Shown piece after piece: positions 25,959 to 36,272 of a stretch of DNA of 64,000 nucleotides. Below the pieces are notes generated by a model. The model saw only the letters and a list, made by a program, of their open reading frames with translations, did not search any database and had not been told where the DNA came from. Position 1 is the stretch's first letter; every line of letters begins with the position of its first letter. Source of the stretch: Devosia sp. YIM 151766 (GTDB lineage Bacteria; Pseudomonadota; Alphaproteobacteria; Rhizobiales; Devosiaceae); the NCBI RefSeq assembly GCF_030285925.1, contig NZ_CP127251.1, positions 1,674,001 through 1,738,000 on the forward strand, given 5' to 3'. A program made the translations under genes and the position numbers.

Positions 25959-26978
25959 TCAATAATGATCTTCGTAGCGCTTGGCGAGGTCATCGATATT
26001 CTCGGGCGGCCAGTTATTGACGTCCATTCCGAGATGAAGCCCCATCTGTGCCAGGACTTCCTTGATTTCATTGAGCGACTTGCGGCCGAAATTCGGGGTC
26101 CGCAGCATCTCGGCTTCCGTCTTCTGGATGAGGTCGCCGATATAGACGATGTTGTCGTTCTTGAGGCAATTGGCCGAACGCACGGAGAGTTCGAGCTCGT
26201 CCACCTTCTTGAGCAGCGCCGGGTTGAAGGCCAGTTCGGGAACCGAATCCTGGGCCTTTTCCTTGGTAGGCTCTTCGAAGTTGACGAAGACCGACAACTG
26301 ATCCTGAAGGATGCGAGCGGCGAAGGCCACTGCATCTTCCGGCGTCAGCGCGCCATTGGTCTCGATCGACAGGGTCAGCTTGTCCTTGTCCAGGCTCTCG
26401 CCGGCGCGGGTCGCATCGACCTTGTAGCTCACCCGGCGAACCGGCGAGAACAGCGAATCGACCGGGATATAGCCGATCGGTGCGTCCTCGGGACGGTTCT
26501 TCTCGGCCGGGACATAGCCCTTGCCGGAATTGACGGTGAACTCGATGTTGATCTCGGCCCCATCATCGAGATGGCAGATCACCAGGTCCGGGTTCAACAC
26601 TTCGATATCGCCGGTGACCTTGATATCGCCAGCGGTGACGGCGCCCGGGCCCTGTCGCGAGAGGGTCAGCCGCTTCGGGCCTTCGCCACCCATCTTCAGG
26701 GCGATTTCCTTGACATTGAGCACCAGGTCGGTGATGTCCTCGCGCACGCCGGGCAGCGAGGAGAATTCGTGCAGAATGCCGTCGATCTGGATTGCGGTCA
26801 CTGCCGCGCCCTGAAGCGACGACAGCAGCACGCGACGCAAGGCATTGCCCAGGGTAAGCCCGTATCCGCGCTCAAGCGGTTCGGCAACCACCGAAGCCGC
26901 GCGCACGTTATCGCCGCCCGAAACAATGTCCAGTTTGGTCGGCTTGATCAGTTCCTGCCAGTTCCTCTGGATCGTCAC
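25959..26978 (-). CDS. rpoA: DNA-directed RNA polymerase subunit alpha
   Basis: RNA polymerase alpha subunit, 339 residues. The N-terminal assembly domain (about 20-235) shows [19 protein letters not shown] and YVPAEKN; the C-terminal DNA- and activator-binding domain (about 265-325) carries [13 protein letters not shown] and [18 protein letters not shown]. The start is GTG at 26978, with AAGGA upstream. It is preceded by a hairpin at 27040-27060 and followed by rplQ, the standard alpha-operon end. Confidence 0.98.
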   Translation of the reverse strand: MTIQRNWQELIKPTKLDIVSGGDNVRAASVVAEPLERGYGLTLGNALRRVLLSSLQGAAVTAIQIDGILHEFSSLPGVREDITDLVLNVKEIALKMGGEGPKRLTLSRQGPGAVTAGDIKVTGDIEVLNPDLVICHLDDGAEINIEFTVNSGKGYVPAEKNRPEDAPIGYIPVDSLFSPVRRVSYKVDATRAGESLDKDKLTLSIETNGALTPEDAVAFAARILQDQLSVFVNFEEPTKEKAQDSVPELAFNPALLKKVDELELSVRSANCLKNDNIVYIGDLIQKTEAEMLRTPNFGRKSLNEIKEVLAQMGLHLGMDVNNWPPENIDDLAKRYEDHY

Positions 26979-27039
26979 GGTATTGTCCTTTCAAAATCGC
27001 GGCCCTACGAAGACCGCACCGCCGCAAACACAATAGGAT

Positions 27040-27060
27040 TCCCGGCCGGAGAGGCCGGGA
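27040..27060 (-). promoter_or_regulatory. intercistronic hairpin rpsK-rpoA
   Basis: A perfect 8-bp inverted repeat (tcccggcc/ggccggga) with a 5-base loop lies 19 bases after the rpsK stop and 62 bases before rpoA. There is no T-run. It is best read as an mRNA processing or stabilising hairpin inside the alpha operon. Confidence 0.5.
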
Positions 27061-27078
27061 GCGTTCCAATGGTCTTGA

Positions 27079-27471
27079 CTAGACGCGGCGCCGCTTGCGC
27101 GGACGGCAGCCATTGTGCGGGATCGAGGTAACGTCGCGGATCGAGGTGACGCTGAAGCCGGCGGCCTGTAGCGCCCGCAGGGCCGATTCACGACCCGAGC
27201 CGGGGCCGCGCACTTCGACCTCAAGGGTCTTCATGCCGTGTTCCTGCGCCTTCTTGGCGGCATCTTCCGCCGCAACCTGCGCGGCATAGGGGGTCGACTT
27301 GCGCGATCCCTTGAAGCCCATCACGCCCGAGGACGACCACGAAATCGTGTTGCCCTGCATATCGGCGATGGTGATCATGGTATTATTAAACGAGGCGTTC
27401 ACATGAGCGACGCCGGAAGTGATATTCTTGCGCTCCTTACGGCGGATGCGCGCGACTTCAGTCTTAGCCAT
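27079..27471 (-). CDS. rpsK: 30S ribosomal protein S11
   Basis: Small-subunit platform protein S11, 130 residues. Seen: the N-terminal [20 protein letters not shown], the [20 protein letters not shown] loop and the C-terminal [18 protein letters not shown] that ends essentially all S11 proteins. The length matches the family. It lies 228 bases after rpsM, a wide gap that contains only a few weak short inverted repeats and no gene. Confidence 0.99.
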   Translation of the reverse strand: MAKTEVARIRRKERKNITSGVAHVNASFNNTMITIADMQGNTISWSSSGVMGFKGSRKSTPYAAQVAAEDAAKKAQEHGMKTLEVEVRGPGSGRESALRALQAAGFSVTSIRDVTSIPHNGCRPRKRRRV

Positions 27472-27699
27472 TACTATCCTCTAGGATATCGGCGCTGCCG
27501 TAACACCAGCAGCTCCACCACGGAATTAGCGGTTCAAGCCCTTCCAGCTACTCTGTCGAGCCGCCGAAAAGCCCTGCCCCGCCAAATCCCATTATCCGGA
27601 GCGCCAGGCGCTCCAGCATTCCTTGCGCATCGAACTCGTCCGAAAATCGCATCGCGATCTTCAGTCCAATGCTGCCGTCCCCGCAACGCGGGAACGGAA

Positions 27700-28068
27700 T
27701 TACTTCTTCTTGCCAGCGATCGGCTTGGCCGGACCCTTGCGGGTACGAGCATTGGTATGGGTGCGCTGACCGCGAACCGGCAGGCCGCGACGGTGACGCA
27801 GGCCACGATAATTGCCCAAGTCCATCAGGCGCTTGATGTTCATCGCCACATTACGGCGAAGATCGCCTTCCACGACATAATCGCGGTCGATGGCTTCACG
27901 GATCTGAATGACTTCGGCGTCGGTCAGCTCATTGACGCGGCGCTCGGCCGGAATGCCGACCTTTTCAGTAATGTCTTTGGCGAACTTGTCGCCGATTCCG
28001 TGAATATACTGCAGCGCAACCACCACACGCTTATTCGTCGGAATATTGACGCCAGCAATACGAGCCAC
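27700..28068 (-). CDS. rpsM: 30S ribosomal protein S13
   Basis: Small-subunit head protein S13, 122 residues, contacting the 50S subunit and P-site tRNA. The N-terminus [20 protein letters not shown], helix-hairpin [10 protein letters not shown] and the basic end [20 protein letters not shown] identify it. The start codon is GTG at 28068. It follows adk by 174 bases. In many bacteria rpmJ (L36) lies just before S13; none is seen in this gap. Confidence 0.98.
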   Translation of the reverse strand: MARIAGVNIPTNKRVVVALQYIHGIGDKFAKDITEKVGIPAERRVNELTDAEVIQIREAIDRDYVVEGDLRRNVAMNIKRLMDLGNYRGLRHRRGLPVRGQRTHTNARTRKGPAKPIAGKKK

Positions 28069-28242
28069 GTCTGCTCTCCTTCATTCGACACGCGCCATCG
28101 CGGCGGATGCCTTTAAACAACAAGGGACCGGAATTCGACCCCGATTATGGGAAAACCGAATCCAGCCCAATGATCCATGAGACTGGTGCGGTTCTTTAAG
28201 GACAAGACCGGCCAGAGTCAACAGCCCTGCCCGGCCCTGCGT

Positions 28243-28812
28243 TCACTTCCCGAGCGCCGATTTTATCGCCGCCGTCACCTGCTCGACCGGCGCCATGCCG
28301 TCGACCGTCCGCAAGAGCTGCTTGTCGGCATAATAGGCGACCAGTGGCGCGGTCTGCTCGGAATAGACTCCGAGGCGCTTGCGCAGCACGTCCTCGTTGT
28401 CGTCACCCCGTGCCGTACCCGATTCCCGGGCCCGATTGATGACTCTTTTCACCAATTCGTCGGTCTCGGCCTTGATCTCGATGACGGCATCGAGCGACAC
28501 GCCCTTGTCCGCCAGCATCCTGTCCAGGCTCTCCGCCTGGGCGATGGTGCGTGGAAAGCCGTCGAGAATGAAGCCGGGCTTGCAGTCCTCGGCGTCCAGG
28601 CGCTCCGAAATGATGCCATTGACGATGTCGTCGGACACCAGGTCGCCCCGATCCAGAATGGCCTTCACTTCCAGCCCGAGCGGCGTCTGCGCCGCGATCG
28701 CCGAGCGAAGGATATCGCCGGTCGAGAGTTGGGGAATGCCATAGGCGTCCATCAGGACCTTTGCCTGCGTCCCCTTGCCCGCTCCCGGCGGCCCCAGCAG
28801 AATCAGTCTCAT
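28243..28812 (-). CDS. adk: adenylate kinase
   Basis: Catalyses ATP + AMP = 2 ADP. The 189-residue enzyme has the P-loop GPPGAGKGTQAKVL at the N-terminus, the AMP-binding STGDILRSAI and GFPRTIAQAESLD segments, and a short LID (ARESGTARGDDNEDVLRKRL) without the four-cysteine zinc insert found in Gram-positive long forms. Its ATG overlaps the secY stop by four bases. The secY-adk-rpsM order is typical of alphaproteobacteria. Confidence 0.98.
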   Translation of the reverse strand: MRLILLGPPGAGKGTQAKVLMDAYGIPQLSTGDILRSAIAAQTPLGLEVKAILDRGDLVSDDIVNGIISERLDAEDCKPGFILDGFPRTIAQAESLDRMLADKGVSLDAVIEIKAETDELVKRVINRARESGTARGDDNEDVLRKRLGVYSEQTAPLVAYYADKQLLRTVDGMAPVEQVTAAIKSALGK

Positions 28813-30146
28813 CGACGCTTGCCTCCCCCAAGACGGGACTTCTTCAGCAGCCCTTCATATTGCTGGGCCACCAGATGGCTCTGGATTTGCGTGATCGTAT
28901 CGAGAGTCACGGTCACCATGATCAGCAGCGAAGTGCCGCCGATGAACTGGCTGACGGCCAATTGGCTGAACATGACTTCCGGAATCAGCGCCACCACCGC
29001 CAGATAGACCGCGCCGACCACGGTGACGCGGGTGAGCACATAATCGATATGCTGCGCGGTGCGTTCGCCGGGACGAATGCCGGGGATGAAGCCGCCGGAG
29101 CGCTTCAGATTATCCGCCGTCTCGGTCGGGTTGAACACGATGGCCGTGTAGAAGAAGGCGAAGAAGATGATGAAGAAGGCGAACAGCGCCAGATAGAGCG
29201 GCTGTCCCCGGCCCAGCAGGGCGGTGACGGTGGTGAGCCAGCCCGGCGCATTGCCCTGGGCGGCGAACGAGGCGATCGTGGCCGGCAGCAGGAGCAGCGA
29301 GGAACCGAAGATCACCGGGATCACGCCCGAGGTGTTGAGCTTCAGCGGCAGGTGCGAAGTATCGCCCTGGAACATCTTATTGCCCACCTGACGCTTCGGA
29401 TACTGGATCAGCAGCCGGCGCTGGGCGCGCTCGAAGAACACGATGACGCCGATCACCACGAGGGCCAGGACCAGCATGCCCAGACCGGCGAAACCCGGAA
29501 TGGCGCCGGTGCGGGCCAGTTCCAGCGTCTGAGCCACGGTGGACGGCAGGTTGGCCACGATGCCGGCGAAAATGATCAGCGAAATGCCGTTACCGACGCC
29601 GCGCGCGGTGATCTGCTCGCCGAGCCACATCAGGAACATGGTGCCGCCGACCAGGCTGATCACCGTGGAAATACGGAAGAACCAGCCGGGATTGAGGACG
29701 ACGTCCTGGCTGCCTTCGAGACCGACGGCAATGCCATAGGCCTGGATGGCGCAGAACAGCACCGCCAGATAGCGGGTGTACTGGTTCATCTTGCGGCGGC
29801 CGGCCTCACCCTCCTTCTTGAGGGCTTCGAGGCGCGGCGATGCGGAAGAAACCACCTGCACCACGATGGAGGCGGTGATGTAGGGAATGAGGTTGAGCGC
29901 AAAGATCGCCATGCGCTCGACGGCACCGCCGGAGAACATGTTGAACATGCCGATAATGCCCTGCTGCGACTGCTCGAACGTCGCGCGGAACGCATCGGGA
30001 TCGATGCCCGGCAGCGGGATATAGGTTCCCAGACGATAAACAAGCAGCGCGCCCAGTGTGAACCAGATGCGCTGTTGCAGGGCCTTCGCTTTCGAGAAGG
30101 TCGAAAAACTGAGATTACGTGCGAGCTGTTCGGCTGCGGACGCCAT
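28809..30146 (-). CDS. secY: protein translocase subunit SecY
   Basis: Channel subunit of the SecYEG translocon, 445 residues and about ten membrane helices. Recognisable stretches are GALLVYRLGTYIPLPGIDP in helix 1, SGGAVERMAIFALNLIPYIT around the plug and helix 2, RGVGNGISLIIFAGIVANLP and SGGFIPGIRPGERTAQHIDY in the cytoplasmic C5 loop. Adk starts within its stop codon. A 239-base gap with a palindromic repeat separates it from rplO, so a promoter or processing site upstream is possible. Confidence 0.98.
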   Translation of the reverse strand: MASAAEQLARNLSFSTFSKAKALQQRIWFTLGALLVYRLGTYIPLPGIDPDAFRATFEQSQQGIIGMFNMFSGGAVERMAIFALNLIPYITASIVVQVVSSASPRLEALKKEGEAGRRKMNQYTRYLAVLFCAIQAYGIAVGLEGSQDVVLNPGWFFRISTVISLVGGTMFLMWLGEQITARGVGNGISLIIFAGIVANLPSTVAQTLELARTGAIPGFAGLGMLVLALVVIGVIVFFERAQRRLLIQYPKRQVGNKMFQGDTSHLPLKLNTSGVIPVIFGSSLLLLPATIASFAAQGNAPGWLTTVTALLGRGQPLYLALFAFFIIFFAFFYTAIVFNPTETADNLKRSGGFIPGIRPGERTAQHIDYVLTRVTVVGAVYLAVVALIPEVMFSQLAVSQFIGGTSLLIMVTVTLDTITQIQSHLVAQQYEGLLKKSRLGGGKRR

Positions 30147-30231
30147 ATAAATCGCTCCTATGGCCTAAAGCGGCGAACGTTCTGGCGAACGCCCATTGCC
30201 GCTCCAGTCATTTATTGCCGCATCGCTTGCC

Positions 30232-30258
30232 GCGGAAAACCGGTTCCCACTTTTCCGC
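30232..30258. repeat. extragenic palindrome upstream of secY
   Basis: A 27-base element with 8-bp arms gcggaaaa/ttttccgc around a ccggttcccac core lies in the rplO-secY gap. On the minus strand it reads cggaaaagtgggaaccggt and so on, close to the element in the rpoB leader at 53001-53045. This form is a widespread intergenic repeat of Hyphomicrobiales. Confidence 0.7.
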
Positions 30259-30385
30259 ACGATGCCGTAGATGCCAGGTGCGCTCGGAGCGCTGCGGGAG
30301 CATATATGGGACATGTCCCCGCCAGACGCAACAAACCACAAGAACGCACCCGGCATCGATTGCCGCGTGCGCCCGGCCGAGTGGA

Positions 30386-30886
30386 TTACCCGGCGTGCGG
30401 AGTCTTCTTCCAGGTCTCCTTGACCGGGATCAGGTCGAGCTTGCTGCCCGCAGCTTCGATGGCGGCGGTGGCGCCCTTGGTGGCGTAATCGACCTTGAAG
30501 GTAACCTTCTTGGCCGAGAAGCCCTCGGCGCCGATCAGGCGGACGCCGTGCTTGGGCCGGCGGATAACGCCAGCGGCAACCAGAGCGGCGGCGTCGACCA
30601 CCGCTTTGATGTCCAGCTTGCCGGAATCGATATAGGCCTGAATGCGGTCAATGCGGACTTCATTCCAATCCTTGGGATTCCAAGCATTGAAGCCGCGCTT
30701 CGGCATACGCATGTGAAGCGGCATCTGGCCGCCTTCGAAGCCGTTGATGGCGACACCGGCACGAGCCGTCTGGCCCTTGCCGCCGCGACCACCGGTCTTG
30801 CCGACGCCCGAGCCGATACCACGACCGATGCGGACGCGGACCTTGTTGGCGCCGGGATTGTCACGAAGTTCGTTCAAACGGGTCAT
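30386..30886 (-). CDS. rplO: 50S ribosomal protein L15
   Basis: Large-subunit protein L15, 166 residues. N-terminal [20 protein letters not shown] then [20 protein letters not shown] and [18 protein letters not shown] are family signatures. The C-terminal globular half contains [19 protein letters not shown] and ends KKTPHAG, within the normal length for alphaproteobacteria. It follows rpmD by 14 bases. Confidence 0.98.
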   Translation of the reverse strand: MTRLNELRDNPGANKVRVRIGRGIGSGVGKTGGRGGKGQTARAGVAINGFEGGQMPLHMRMPKRGFNAWNPKDWNEVRIDRIQAYIDSGKLDIKAVVDAAALVAAGVIRRPKHGVRLIGAEGFSAKKVTFKVDYATKGATAAIEAAGSKLDLIPVKETWKKTPHAG

Positions 30887-30900
30887 GTTTCGTAACTTCC

Positions 30901-31089
30901 TTACTCGCCGACGACGCGGACGAGATGCGGGATCTTGTTGATCATGCCGCGCACTTCGGGCGTATCAACCAGCTCACGCTGCCTGTTCATTTTATTGAGC
31001 CCGAGCCCGATCAGGGTCGCGCGCTGGCTCTTCTCACGGCGGATCGGCGAACCGACCTGCTGCACGACGATGGTCTTTGCTTTAGCCAT
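30901..31089 (-). CDS. rpmD: 50S ribosomal protein L30
   Basis: Short L30 of 62 residues. It shows the usual [20 protein letters not shown] and [20 protein letters not shown], ending in the [10 protein letters not shown] strand. It sits between rpsE and rplO as in the standard spc operon. Confidence 0.97.
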   Translation of the reverse strand: MAKAKTIVVQQVGSPIRREKSQRATLIGLGLNKMNRQRELVDTPEVRGMINKIPHLVRVVGE

Positions 31090-31111
31090 TGGTTTTCTCC
31101 GAGCCTTTCAA

Positions 31112-31645
31112 TCAGGCTTCGACGGCAGCCTCGCCGCGGCGAGCCTGGAGTTCGGAAACCTTGAGGCCGCGACGGGCAGCCACCGAGCGGGGGCTGTCAA
31201 CGCGCTTCAGCGCATCGAAGGTGGCGCGGATCATATTGTAGGGATTGGTGGTGCCCTGCGACTTGGCCACGATATCGTTGATGCCAAGCGTTTCGAACAC
31301 CGCACGCATCGGACCACCGGCAATGATGCCGGTGCCCGGAACGGCGGCCCGCAGGATGACCTTGCCGGCGCCGTGGCGGCCGGCGACGTCATGGTGCAGC
31401 GTCCGGGCGTCGCGCAGCGGCACACGGACCATCTGGCGCTTGGCCTGCTCCGTGGCCTTGCGGATTGCCTCGGGGACTTCACGGGCCTTGCCGTGACCGA
31501 AACCGACGCGACCCTTCTGGTCACCTACGACGACGAGCGCCGCAAAACCGAAGCGACGGCCGCCCTTCACCACCTTGGCCACACGATTGATGTGGACCAG
31601 GCGATCGACGAACTCGCTTTCGCGCTCTTGAACGTCTCTGCTCAT
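31112..31645 (-). CDS. rpsE: 30S ribosomal protein S5
   Basis: Small-subunit S5 of 177 residues, involved in translational fidelity and mRNA unwinding at the entry channel. The double-stranded-RNA-binding fold shows [20 protein letters not shown] and [19 protein letters not shown]; the C-terminal domain has [18 protein letters not shown] [20 protein letters not shown]. The spectinomycin-linked loop near VVKGGRR looks ordinary. Confidence 0.98.
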   Translation of the reverse strand: MSRDVQERESEFVDRLVHINRVAKVVKGGRRFGFAALVVVGDQKGRVGFGHGKAREVPEAIRKATEQAKRQMVRVPLRDARTLHHDVAGRHGAGKVILRAAVPGTGIIAGGPMRAVFETLGINDIVAKSQGTTNPYNMIRATFDALKRVDSPRSVAARRGLKVSELQARRGEAAVEA

Positions 31646-31666
31646 TTTATCTCTTCCTCGCCGTGG

Positions 31667-32029
31667 TTAGAATTGCAGGCCGCCCTCACGGGCAGCGTCT
31701 GCAAGGGCCTTAACACGGCCGTGATAGATATAGGCGCCACGATCGAAAACGACCTCGCCCACCCCGGCCTTCACGCCGCGCTCGGCGATCAGCTTGCCAA
31801 TAGTGGCAGCGGCATCCGCGGTCGCGCCATTCTTGACGGAAGACTTGATGTCTTTTTCCAGGGTCGAGGCGGCAGCCAGCGTCCGGCCGGTGCTGTCGTC
31901 GATGATCTGGGCGTAGATGTTCTTCTCCGAGCGGAACACGCTGAGACGGGGACGACCAAAGGCACGAGCCTTGAGCGCCTTGCGGACACGGGCCTTGCGC
32001 CGATCCGCACCTTTTGCAGAAATTGCCAT
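31667..32029 (-). CDS. rplR: 50S ribosomal protein L18
   Basis: L18 of 120 residues, binding 5S rRNA with L5. The basic start [20 protein letters not shown], the [19 protein letters not shown] segment and the C-terminal [26 protein letters not shown] identify it. Length and context are standard. Confidence 0.98.
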   Translation of the reverse strand: MAISAKGADRRKARVRKALKARAFGRPRLSVFRSEKNIYAQIIDDSTGRTLAAASTLEKDIKSSVKNGATADAAATIGKLIAERGVKAGVGEVVFDRGAYIYHGRVKALADAAREGGLQF

Positions 32030-32041
32030 TTCCGGCGCTCC

Positions 32042-32575
32042 TTACTTCTTCTTGCCTTCTTTGCGGAAGACCTGCTCGTCGGCGTAACGCACGCCCTTGC
32101 CCTTATAGGGTTCGGGGGGACGCCAGCCGCGGATCTCGGCCGCAACCTGGCCAACCTGCTGCTTGTCGATGCCGCTCACGACGATTTCCGTCGGCGCCGG
32201 AACGGCAAGCGTGATGCCCCGAGGAGCTTCATAGATCACTTCGTGGCTGAAACCCAGCGAGAGCTTGACATCCTTGCCCTGCATGGCGGCGCGGTAACCG
32301 ACGCCCTGAATGGCCAGCTTCTTCTCGAAGCCATCGCTCACCCCGGTGACCATGTTCTGGATCAGCGAACGGGTGGTGCCCCAGGCGCCGCGAGCTTCAC
32401 GGCTGTCGTTGACCGGGCTGACGACGATGCCATCCGAACCCTGCTCGACATTGACGACATCCATGAGCGTGAGGCTCAGTTCGCCCTTCGGACCCTTGGC
32501 GCTGACGGCGCGATCATTGATCGTGACCGTAACGCCGTTAACCGGGGCCACCGGTTTCTTGCCAGTACGTGACAT
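32042..32575 (-). CDS. rplF: 50S ribosomal protein L6
   Basis: L6 of 177 residues, with two repeated alpha/beta domains near the factor-binding site. Start [20 protein letters not shown]; the second domain carries the hallmark [20 protein letters not shown] and [20 protein letters not shown], ending in [18 protein letters not shown]. It follows rpsH by 36 bases and precedes rplR by 12. Confidence 0.99.
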   Translation of the reverse strand: MSRTGKKPVAPVNGVTVTINDRAVSAKGPKGELSLTLMDVVNVEQGSDGIVVSPVNDSREARGAWGTTRSLIQNMVTGVSDGFEKKLAIQGVGYRAAMQGKDVKLSLGFSHEVIYEAPRGITLAVPAPTEIVVSGIDKQQVGQVAAEIRGWRPPEPYKGKGVRYADEQVFRKEGKKK

Positions 32576-32611
32576 AATGCTTCCTTGAGTAATCGTCTTG
32601 CCACGCCTTCC

Positions 32612-33010
32612 TTAGAAGACGCGGCAGAGTACCTCGCCACCCACATTGGCGGCCTTGGCTTCGTGGTCGGCCATCACACCCTTGGGGGTGGACAGGATCG
32701 ACACGCCGAGGCCGTTAGCTACCTGCGGGATATTCTTTACCGACGCGTAAACGCGGCGGCCGGGACGGGACACGCGCTCGATGGTGCGGATCACGCCTTC
32801 ATCGTCCGAATATTTCAGTTCGATTTCGTATTCGGCCGCGCCGTTCTCGAACTTGGTCTCCGAATAGCCGCGGATGAAACCCTCGGACTGGAGCACGTCC
32901 AGCACCCGACCGCGCAGGGTCGATGCCGGCGTCGTGACCGAATTCTTCCGACGCTGCTGAGCGTTGCGGATGCGGGTCAGCATATCGCCGATAGGATCGG
33001 AAAAGCTCAT
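32612..33010 (-). CDS. rpsH: 30S ribosomal protein S8
   Basis: S8 of 132 residues, a primary 16S rRNA binder and, in enterobacteria, the repressor of the spc operon. [20 protein letters not shown] opens the protein and the C-terminal domain reads [20 protein letters not shown] then [11 protein letters not shown], the universal S8 end. No S8-like regulatory hairpin was recognised near rplE. Confidence 0.99.
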   Translation of the reverse strand: MSFSDPIGDMLTRIRNAQQRRKNSVTTPASTLRGRVLDVLQSEGFIRGYSETKFENGAAEYEIELKYSDDEGVIRTIERVSRPGRRVYASVKNIPQVANGLGVSILSTPKGVMADHEAKAANVGGEVLCRVF

Positions 33011-33022
33011 CGTTCTCTCTCC

Positions 33023-33328
33023 TTACCAGCTCGACTTCACCAGACCCGGGATTTGCCCCAGGTTGCCCAGCTCACGCAAGGCGATACGGCTCATCTTGAG
33101 CTTGCGATAGTAACCACGCGGCCGGCCCGACACTTCGCAGCGATTGCGAATGCGAACCTTGGCCGAATTGCGCGGCAGTTCCGCCAGTTTGAGGCTGGCC
33201 TTGAAGCGCTCCTCGATGGGAGTCTCCTGGTTCTTCACGGCCGCCTTCAGCGTAGCGCGCTTGTCGGCGTACTGCTTGGCCAGAGCGGCGCGCTTCTTGT
33301 TCTTTTCGATGGAGCTGGTCTTTGCCAT
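33023..33328 (-). CDS. rpsN: 30S ribosomal protein S14 (zinc-free long form)
   Basis: Long S14 of 101 residues lacking the CxxC pairs of zinc-binding paralogues. [20 protein letters not shown] opens it and the C-terminus [20 protein letters not shown] contains the family signature. ATG at 33328 is used; an upstream in-frame extension to 33406 lies over rplE and is rejected. Confidence 0.98.
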   Translation of the reverse strand: MAKTSSIEKNKKRAALAKQYADKRATLKAAVKNQETPIEERFKASLKLAELPRNSAKVRIRNRCEVSGRPRGYYRKLKMSRIALRELGNLGQIPGLVKSSW

Positions 33329-33353
33329 GTCCTGATCCTTTATCCCTTCCCGC

Positions 33354-33911
33354 TTACTGGCGGAACGGGAAGTTGAAAGCCTTGAGAAGCGCGAGCGCCT
33401 CATCATCGTTCTTGGCCGTCGTGGCGATCACGATGTCCATGCCCCAGACCTGATCGATCTGATCATAGTTGATCTCGGGGAAGATGATGTGTTCCTTGAT
33501 GCCGAAGGCATAATTGCCACGACCGTCAAAGGCGTTCGGGTTAAGGCCACGGAAGTCGCGGACGCGCGGCAGGGCGATATTCACCAGGCGGTCCAGGAAT
33601 TCGTACATACGGGTCTTGCGCAGCGTCACCTTCACGCCAAGCGGCATTTCTTCGCGGACCTTGAAGCCGGCGATCGACTTGCGAGCATGGGTGATGACCG
33701 GCTTCTGGCCGGCAATCTTCTGCATTTCGTCGGCAGCCGACTTCACCTTCTTGGTGTCGGCGACAGCCTCGCCGACGCCCATGTTCAGCACGATCTTGTC
33801 AAGGCGCGGCAGCTCCATGACGTTCTTGTAGGCGAACTGCTCGCGCAGCGCCGCCTTGATATTGGTGTCGTACTCGGTCCGGAGACGCGGAACGTATGCG
33901 GTCTCAGCCAT
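33354..33911 (-). CDS. rplE: 50S ribosomal protein L5
   Basis: L5 of 185 residues, bound to 5S rRNA and the central protuberance. Motifs: [60 protein letters not shown] and the C-terminal [20 protein letters not shown]. Its start overlaps the rplX stop by eight bases, suggesting coupled translation. Confidence 0.99.
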   Translation of the reverse strand: MAETAYVPRLRTEYDTNIKAALREQFAYKNVMELPRLDKIVLNMGVGEAVADTKKVKSAADEMQKIAGQKPVITHARKSIAGFKVREEMPLGVKVTLRKTRMYEFLDRLVNIALPRVRDFRGLNPNAFDGRGNYAFGIKEHIIFPEINYDQIDQVWGMDIVIATTAKNDDEALALLKAFNFPFRQ

Positions 33912-34215
33912 CGATCTGATCTCCGGTGGTCCTGGCGACGCGGGTCTTCACGCCGTCCTTGATCTGGAAACCGACGCGGGTGGGCTTGCCGTTAGCGTCG
34001 GCGACAGCCAGGTTCGACAGGTGGATCGGCGCTTCCTTGGTGAAGATGCCGGCATCCTGCGAGGCAGTCTGCTTCTGGTGGCGACGAACCAGGTTGATGC
34101 CCTGGACGATCGCGCGGGCTTCGGTCGGAATGACAGCGAGGACCTGACCGGTCTTGCCCTTGTCCTTACCGGCCAGGACGACCACTTTGTCGCCCTTCTT
34201 AATCTTGGCGGCCAT
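33904..34215 (-). CDS. rplX: 50S ribosomal protein L24
   Basis: L24 of 103 residues, an assembly initiator of the large subunit. The KOW motif [20 protein letters not shown] opens it and [18 protein letters not shown] follows. The ATG at 34215 overlaps the rplN stop by one base (TAATG) and its end overlaps rplE. Confidence 0.98.
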   Translation of the reverse strand: MAAKIKKGDKVVVLAGKDKGKTGQVLAVIPTEARAIVQGINLVRRHQKQTASQDAGIFTKEAPIHLSNLAVADANGKPTRVGFQIKDGVKTRVARTTGDQIDG

Positions 34216-34583
34216 TACAGCACCTCTGGGGCGAGCGAGATGATCTTCATCTGGTTCTTGGCGCGGAGCTCGCGCGGAACCGGTCCGAAGATACGGGTGC
34301 CGATCGGTTCCTTCTGATTGTTCAGAAGAACGGCGGCGTTCTTGTCGAAACGGATGACGGTGCCATCGGGGCGGCGAATGTCGGTGGCGGTACGAACCAC
34401 CACGGCCTTCATCACCTGGCCCTTCTTAACGCGGCCGCGCGGAATAGCGTCCTTGACCGAAACGACGATGATGTCGCCGATCGAGGCGTATTTGCGGTGC
34501 GAACCGCCCAGCACCTTGATGCACATGACTCGCTTGGCGCCGGAATTATCGGCGACGTCGAGATTGGACTGCATCTGGATCAT
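34215..34583 (-). CDS. rplN: 50S ribosomal protein L14
   Basis: L14 of 122 residues, at the subunit interface. [20 protein letters not shown] is the family start, followed by [20 protein letters not shown] and [20 protein letters not shown], ending [18 protein letters not shown]. Length is exactly standard. It is coupled to rplX. Confidence 0.99.
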   Translation of the reverse strand: MIQMQSNLDVADNSGAKRVMCIKVLGGSHRKYASIGDIIVVSVKDAIPRGRVKKGQVMKAVVVRTATDIRRPDGTVIRFDKNAAVLLNNQKEPIGTRIFGPVPRELRAKNQMKIISLAPEVL

Positions 34584-34647
34584 GACTGGATGCCTTCTAA
34601 TTTATCGGCTGCACCGTCACCCGGCGCGCCGACCTGAATTGTTTCTC

Positions 34648-34893
34648 TTACGCAGACGGCGAAGAAGCGGGGACCAAGGCCCAACGCTTGTTCCTGCTGA
34701 TCGGCGCAGTTTCCTCGATCCACACGGTCTGGCCGATTTTGGCCACGTTGTTCTCGTCGTGGGCGTGGTACTTCTTGGAACGACGCACGGTCTTCTTCAG
34801 AAGCGGGTGAGTGAAACGGCGCTCGACACGAACCACGATGGTCTTGTCATTGGCGTCGGAGACCACAGTCCCCTGCAAAACGCGCTTTGGCAT
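34648..34893 (-). CDS. rpsQ: 30S ribosomal protein S17
   Basis: S17 of 81 residues, an early-binding 16S rRNA protein. [40 protein letters not shown] and [17 protein letters not shown] are diagnostic. It follows rpmC by 12 bases and lies 64 bases before rplN. Confidence 0.98.
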   Translation of the reverse strand: MPKRVLQGTVVSDANDKTIVVRVERRFTHPLLKKTVRRSKKYHAHDENNVAKIGQTVWIEETAPISRNKRWALVPASSPSA

Positions 34894-34905
34894 GGGTTTT
34901 ATTCC

Positions 34906-35100
34906 TTACTGAGCTGCGTTCTTTTCGGTCAGGATCGTCTTGATCCGCGCGATATCGCGGCGGACTTCCTTGACCCGGGCCGGCTTTTCCAACTGCTGGG
35001 TAGCGCGCTGGAAACGCAGGTTGAACTGTTCTTTCTTCAGGTCGACGAGCTGATCTTTCAGTTCGTCTGCGGTCTTGGCCCGCACATCACTGGCTTTCAT
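34906..35100 (-). CDS. rpmC: 50S ribosomal protein L29
   Basis: L29 of 64 residues, two antiparallel helices near the exit tunnel. Seen: [20 protein letters not shown] and [20 protein letters not shown], the family signature. It follows rplP by 11 bases. Confidence 0.98.
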   Translation of the reverse strand: MKASDVRAKTADELKDQLVDLKKEQFNLRFQRATQQLEKPARVKEVRRDIARIKTILTEKNAAQ

Positions 35101-35111
35101 GCTCGTGTTCC

Positions 35112-35525
35112 TTAATCGGCAATACGCGTGACAACACGCGTGGTGATCGGCAACTTCATTGCACCGAGGCGAAGCGCCTCCTTTGCAACGTCTTCGGGCA
35201 CGCCGTCAATCTCGAAAACGATACGACCGGGCTTAACGCGCGCAGCCCAGAACTCCACGGAGCCCTTGCCCTTGCCCATACGGACTTCGGTAGGCTTCTT
35301 GGAGACCGGCAGATCCGGGAAAATCCGGATCCAGACGCGGCCCTGACGCTTCATCTCGCGAGTGATCGCACGACGGGCGGCTTCAATCTGGCGGGCAGTG
35401 ACGCGCTCCGGCTCGGTGGCCTTGAGGGCGTACTGACCGAAGGCCAGCGTGGTGCCGCCCTTCGCTTCGCCATGGATGCGGCCCTTATGGGCCTTGCGGA
35501 ACTTAGTTCTCTTCGGTTGCAGCAT
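35112..35525 (-). CDS. rplP: 50S ribosomal protein L16
   Basis: L16 of 137 residues, close to the A-site tRNA. The start [20 protein letters not shown], then [20 protein letters not shown] and the [19 protein letters not shown] segment with [18 protein letters not shown], identify it. Standard length; 15 bases after rpsC. Confidence 0.99.
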   Translation of the reverse strand: MLQPKRTKFRKAHKGRIHGEAKGGTTLAFGQYALKATEPERVTARQIEAARRAITREMKRQGRVWIRIFPDLPVSKKPTEVRMGKGKGSVEFWAARVKPGRIVFEIDGVPEDVAKEALRLGAMKLPITTRVVTRIAD

Positions 35526-35540
35526 AACGAACTAACCTTC

Positions 35541-36272
35541 TTATGCGCGTTCGCGGTCGCCGCGCTCACGGCGCGGTTCGCGTTCGCTACGCTGACCGCC
35601 ATCGCCACCTTCGGTAGCGCGGCGTTCATGGGCCGACGGGTCATGCTCAAGGACTTCGCCCTTGAAGATCCAGACCTTGATGCCGATGATGCCGTAAGTG
35701 GTTTCGGCTTCAGCAGTGCCGTAGTCGATATCGGCGCGCAGGGTATGCAGTGGCACACGGCCTTCGCGATACCATTCGGTACGAGCGATGTCGGCGCCAC
35801 CCAGACGACCACCGACATTCACGCGGATGCCACCGGCGCCCATGCGCATCGCCGTCTGCACGGCGCGCTTCATGGCGCGGCGGAAGGCCACGCGGCGTTC
35901 CAGCTGCTGGGCAATGCCCTGGGCAACCAGCGTCGCATCGGTCTCGGGCTTGCGCACTTCAACGATGTTGATGTGCACTTCGCTGTCGGTGAACTTCTTC
36001 ACCTTGGCGCGGATCTTGTCGATATCGGCGCCCTTCTTGCCGATCACAATACCCGGGCGGGCGGTGTGGATCGACACGCGGCACTTGCGGTGCGGACGCT
36101 CGATGACGATCTTGGACACCGCAGCCGCCTTGAGGTCTTCCATCAGAGCCGTACGGATCTTCAGGTCTTCCTGGAGCAGAGTGCCATATTCGCCCTTATT
36201 GGCGAACCAGCGGCTGTCCCATGTACGGTTGATGCCGAGGCGGAAGCCGATCGGATTGATTTTCTGGCCCAT
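35541..36272 (-). CDS. rpsC: 30S ribosomal protein S3
   Basis: S3 of 243 residues, at the mRNA entry channel. N-terminal [20 protein letters not shown], a KH domain around [20 protein letters not shown], and the C-terminal [20 protein letters not shown] and [15 protein letters not shown] are all present. A lineage-specific charged tail rich in Arg, Glu and Gly (about residues 215-243) extends beyond the E. coli form. ATG overlaps the rplV stop by one base. Confidence 0.99.
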   Translation of the reverse strand: MGQKINPIGFRLGINRTWDSRWFANKGEYGTLLQEDLKIRTALMEDLKAAAVSKIVIERPHRKCRVSIHTARPGIVIGKKGADIDKIRAKVKKFTDSEVHINIVEVRKPETDATLVAQGIAQQLERRVAFRRAMKRAVQTAMRMGAGGIRVNVGGRLGGADIARTEWYREGRVPLHTLRADIDYGTAEAETTYGIIGIKVWIFKGEVLEHDPSAHERRATEGGDGGQRSEREPRRERGDRERA

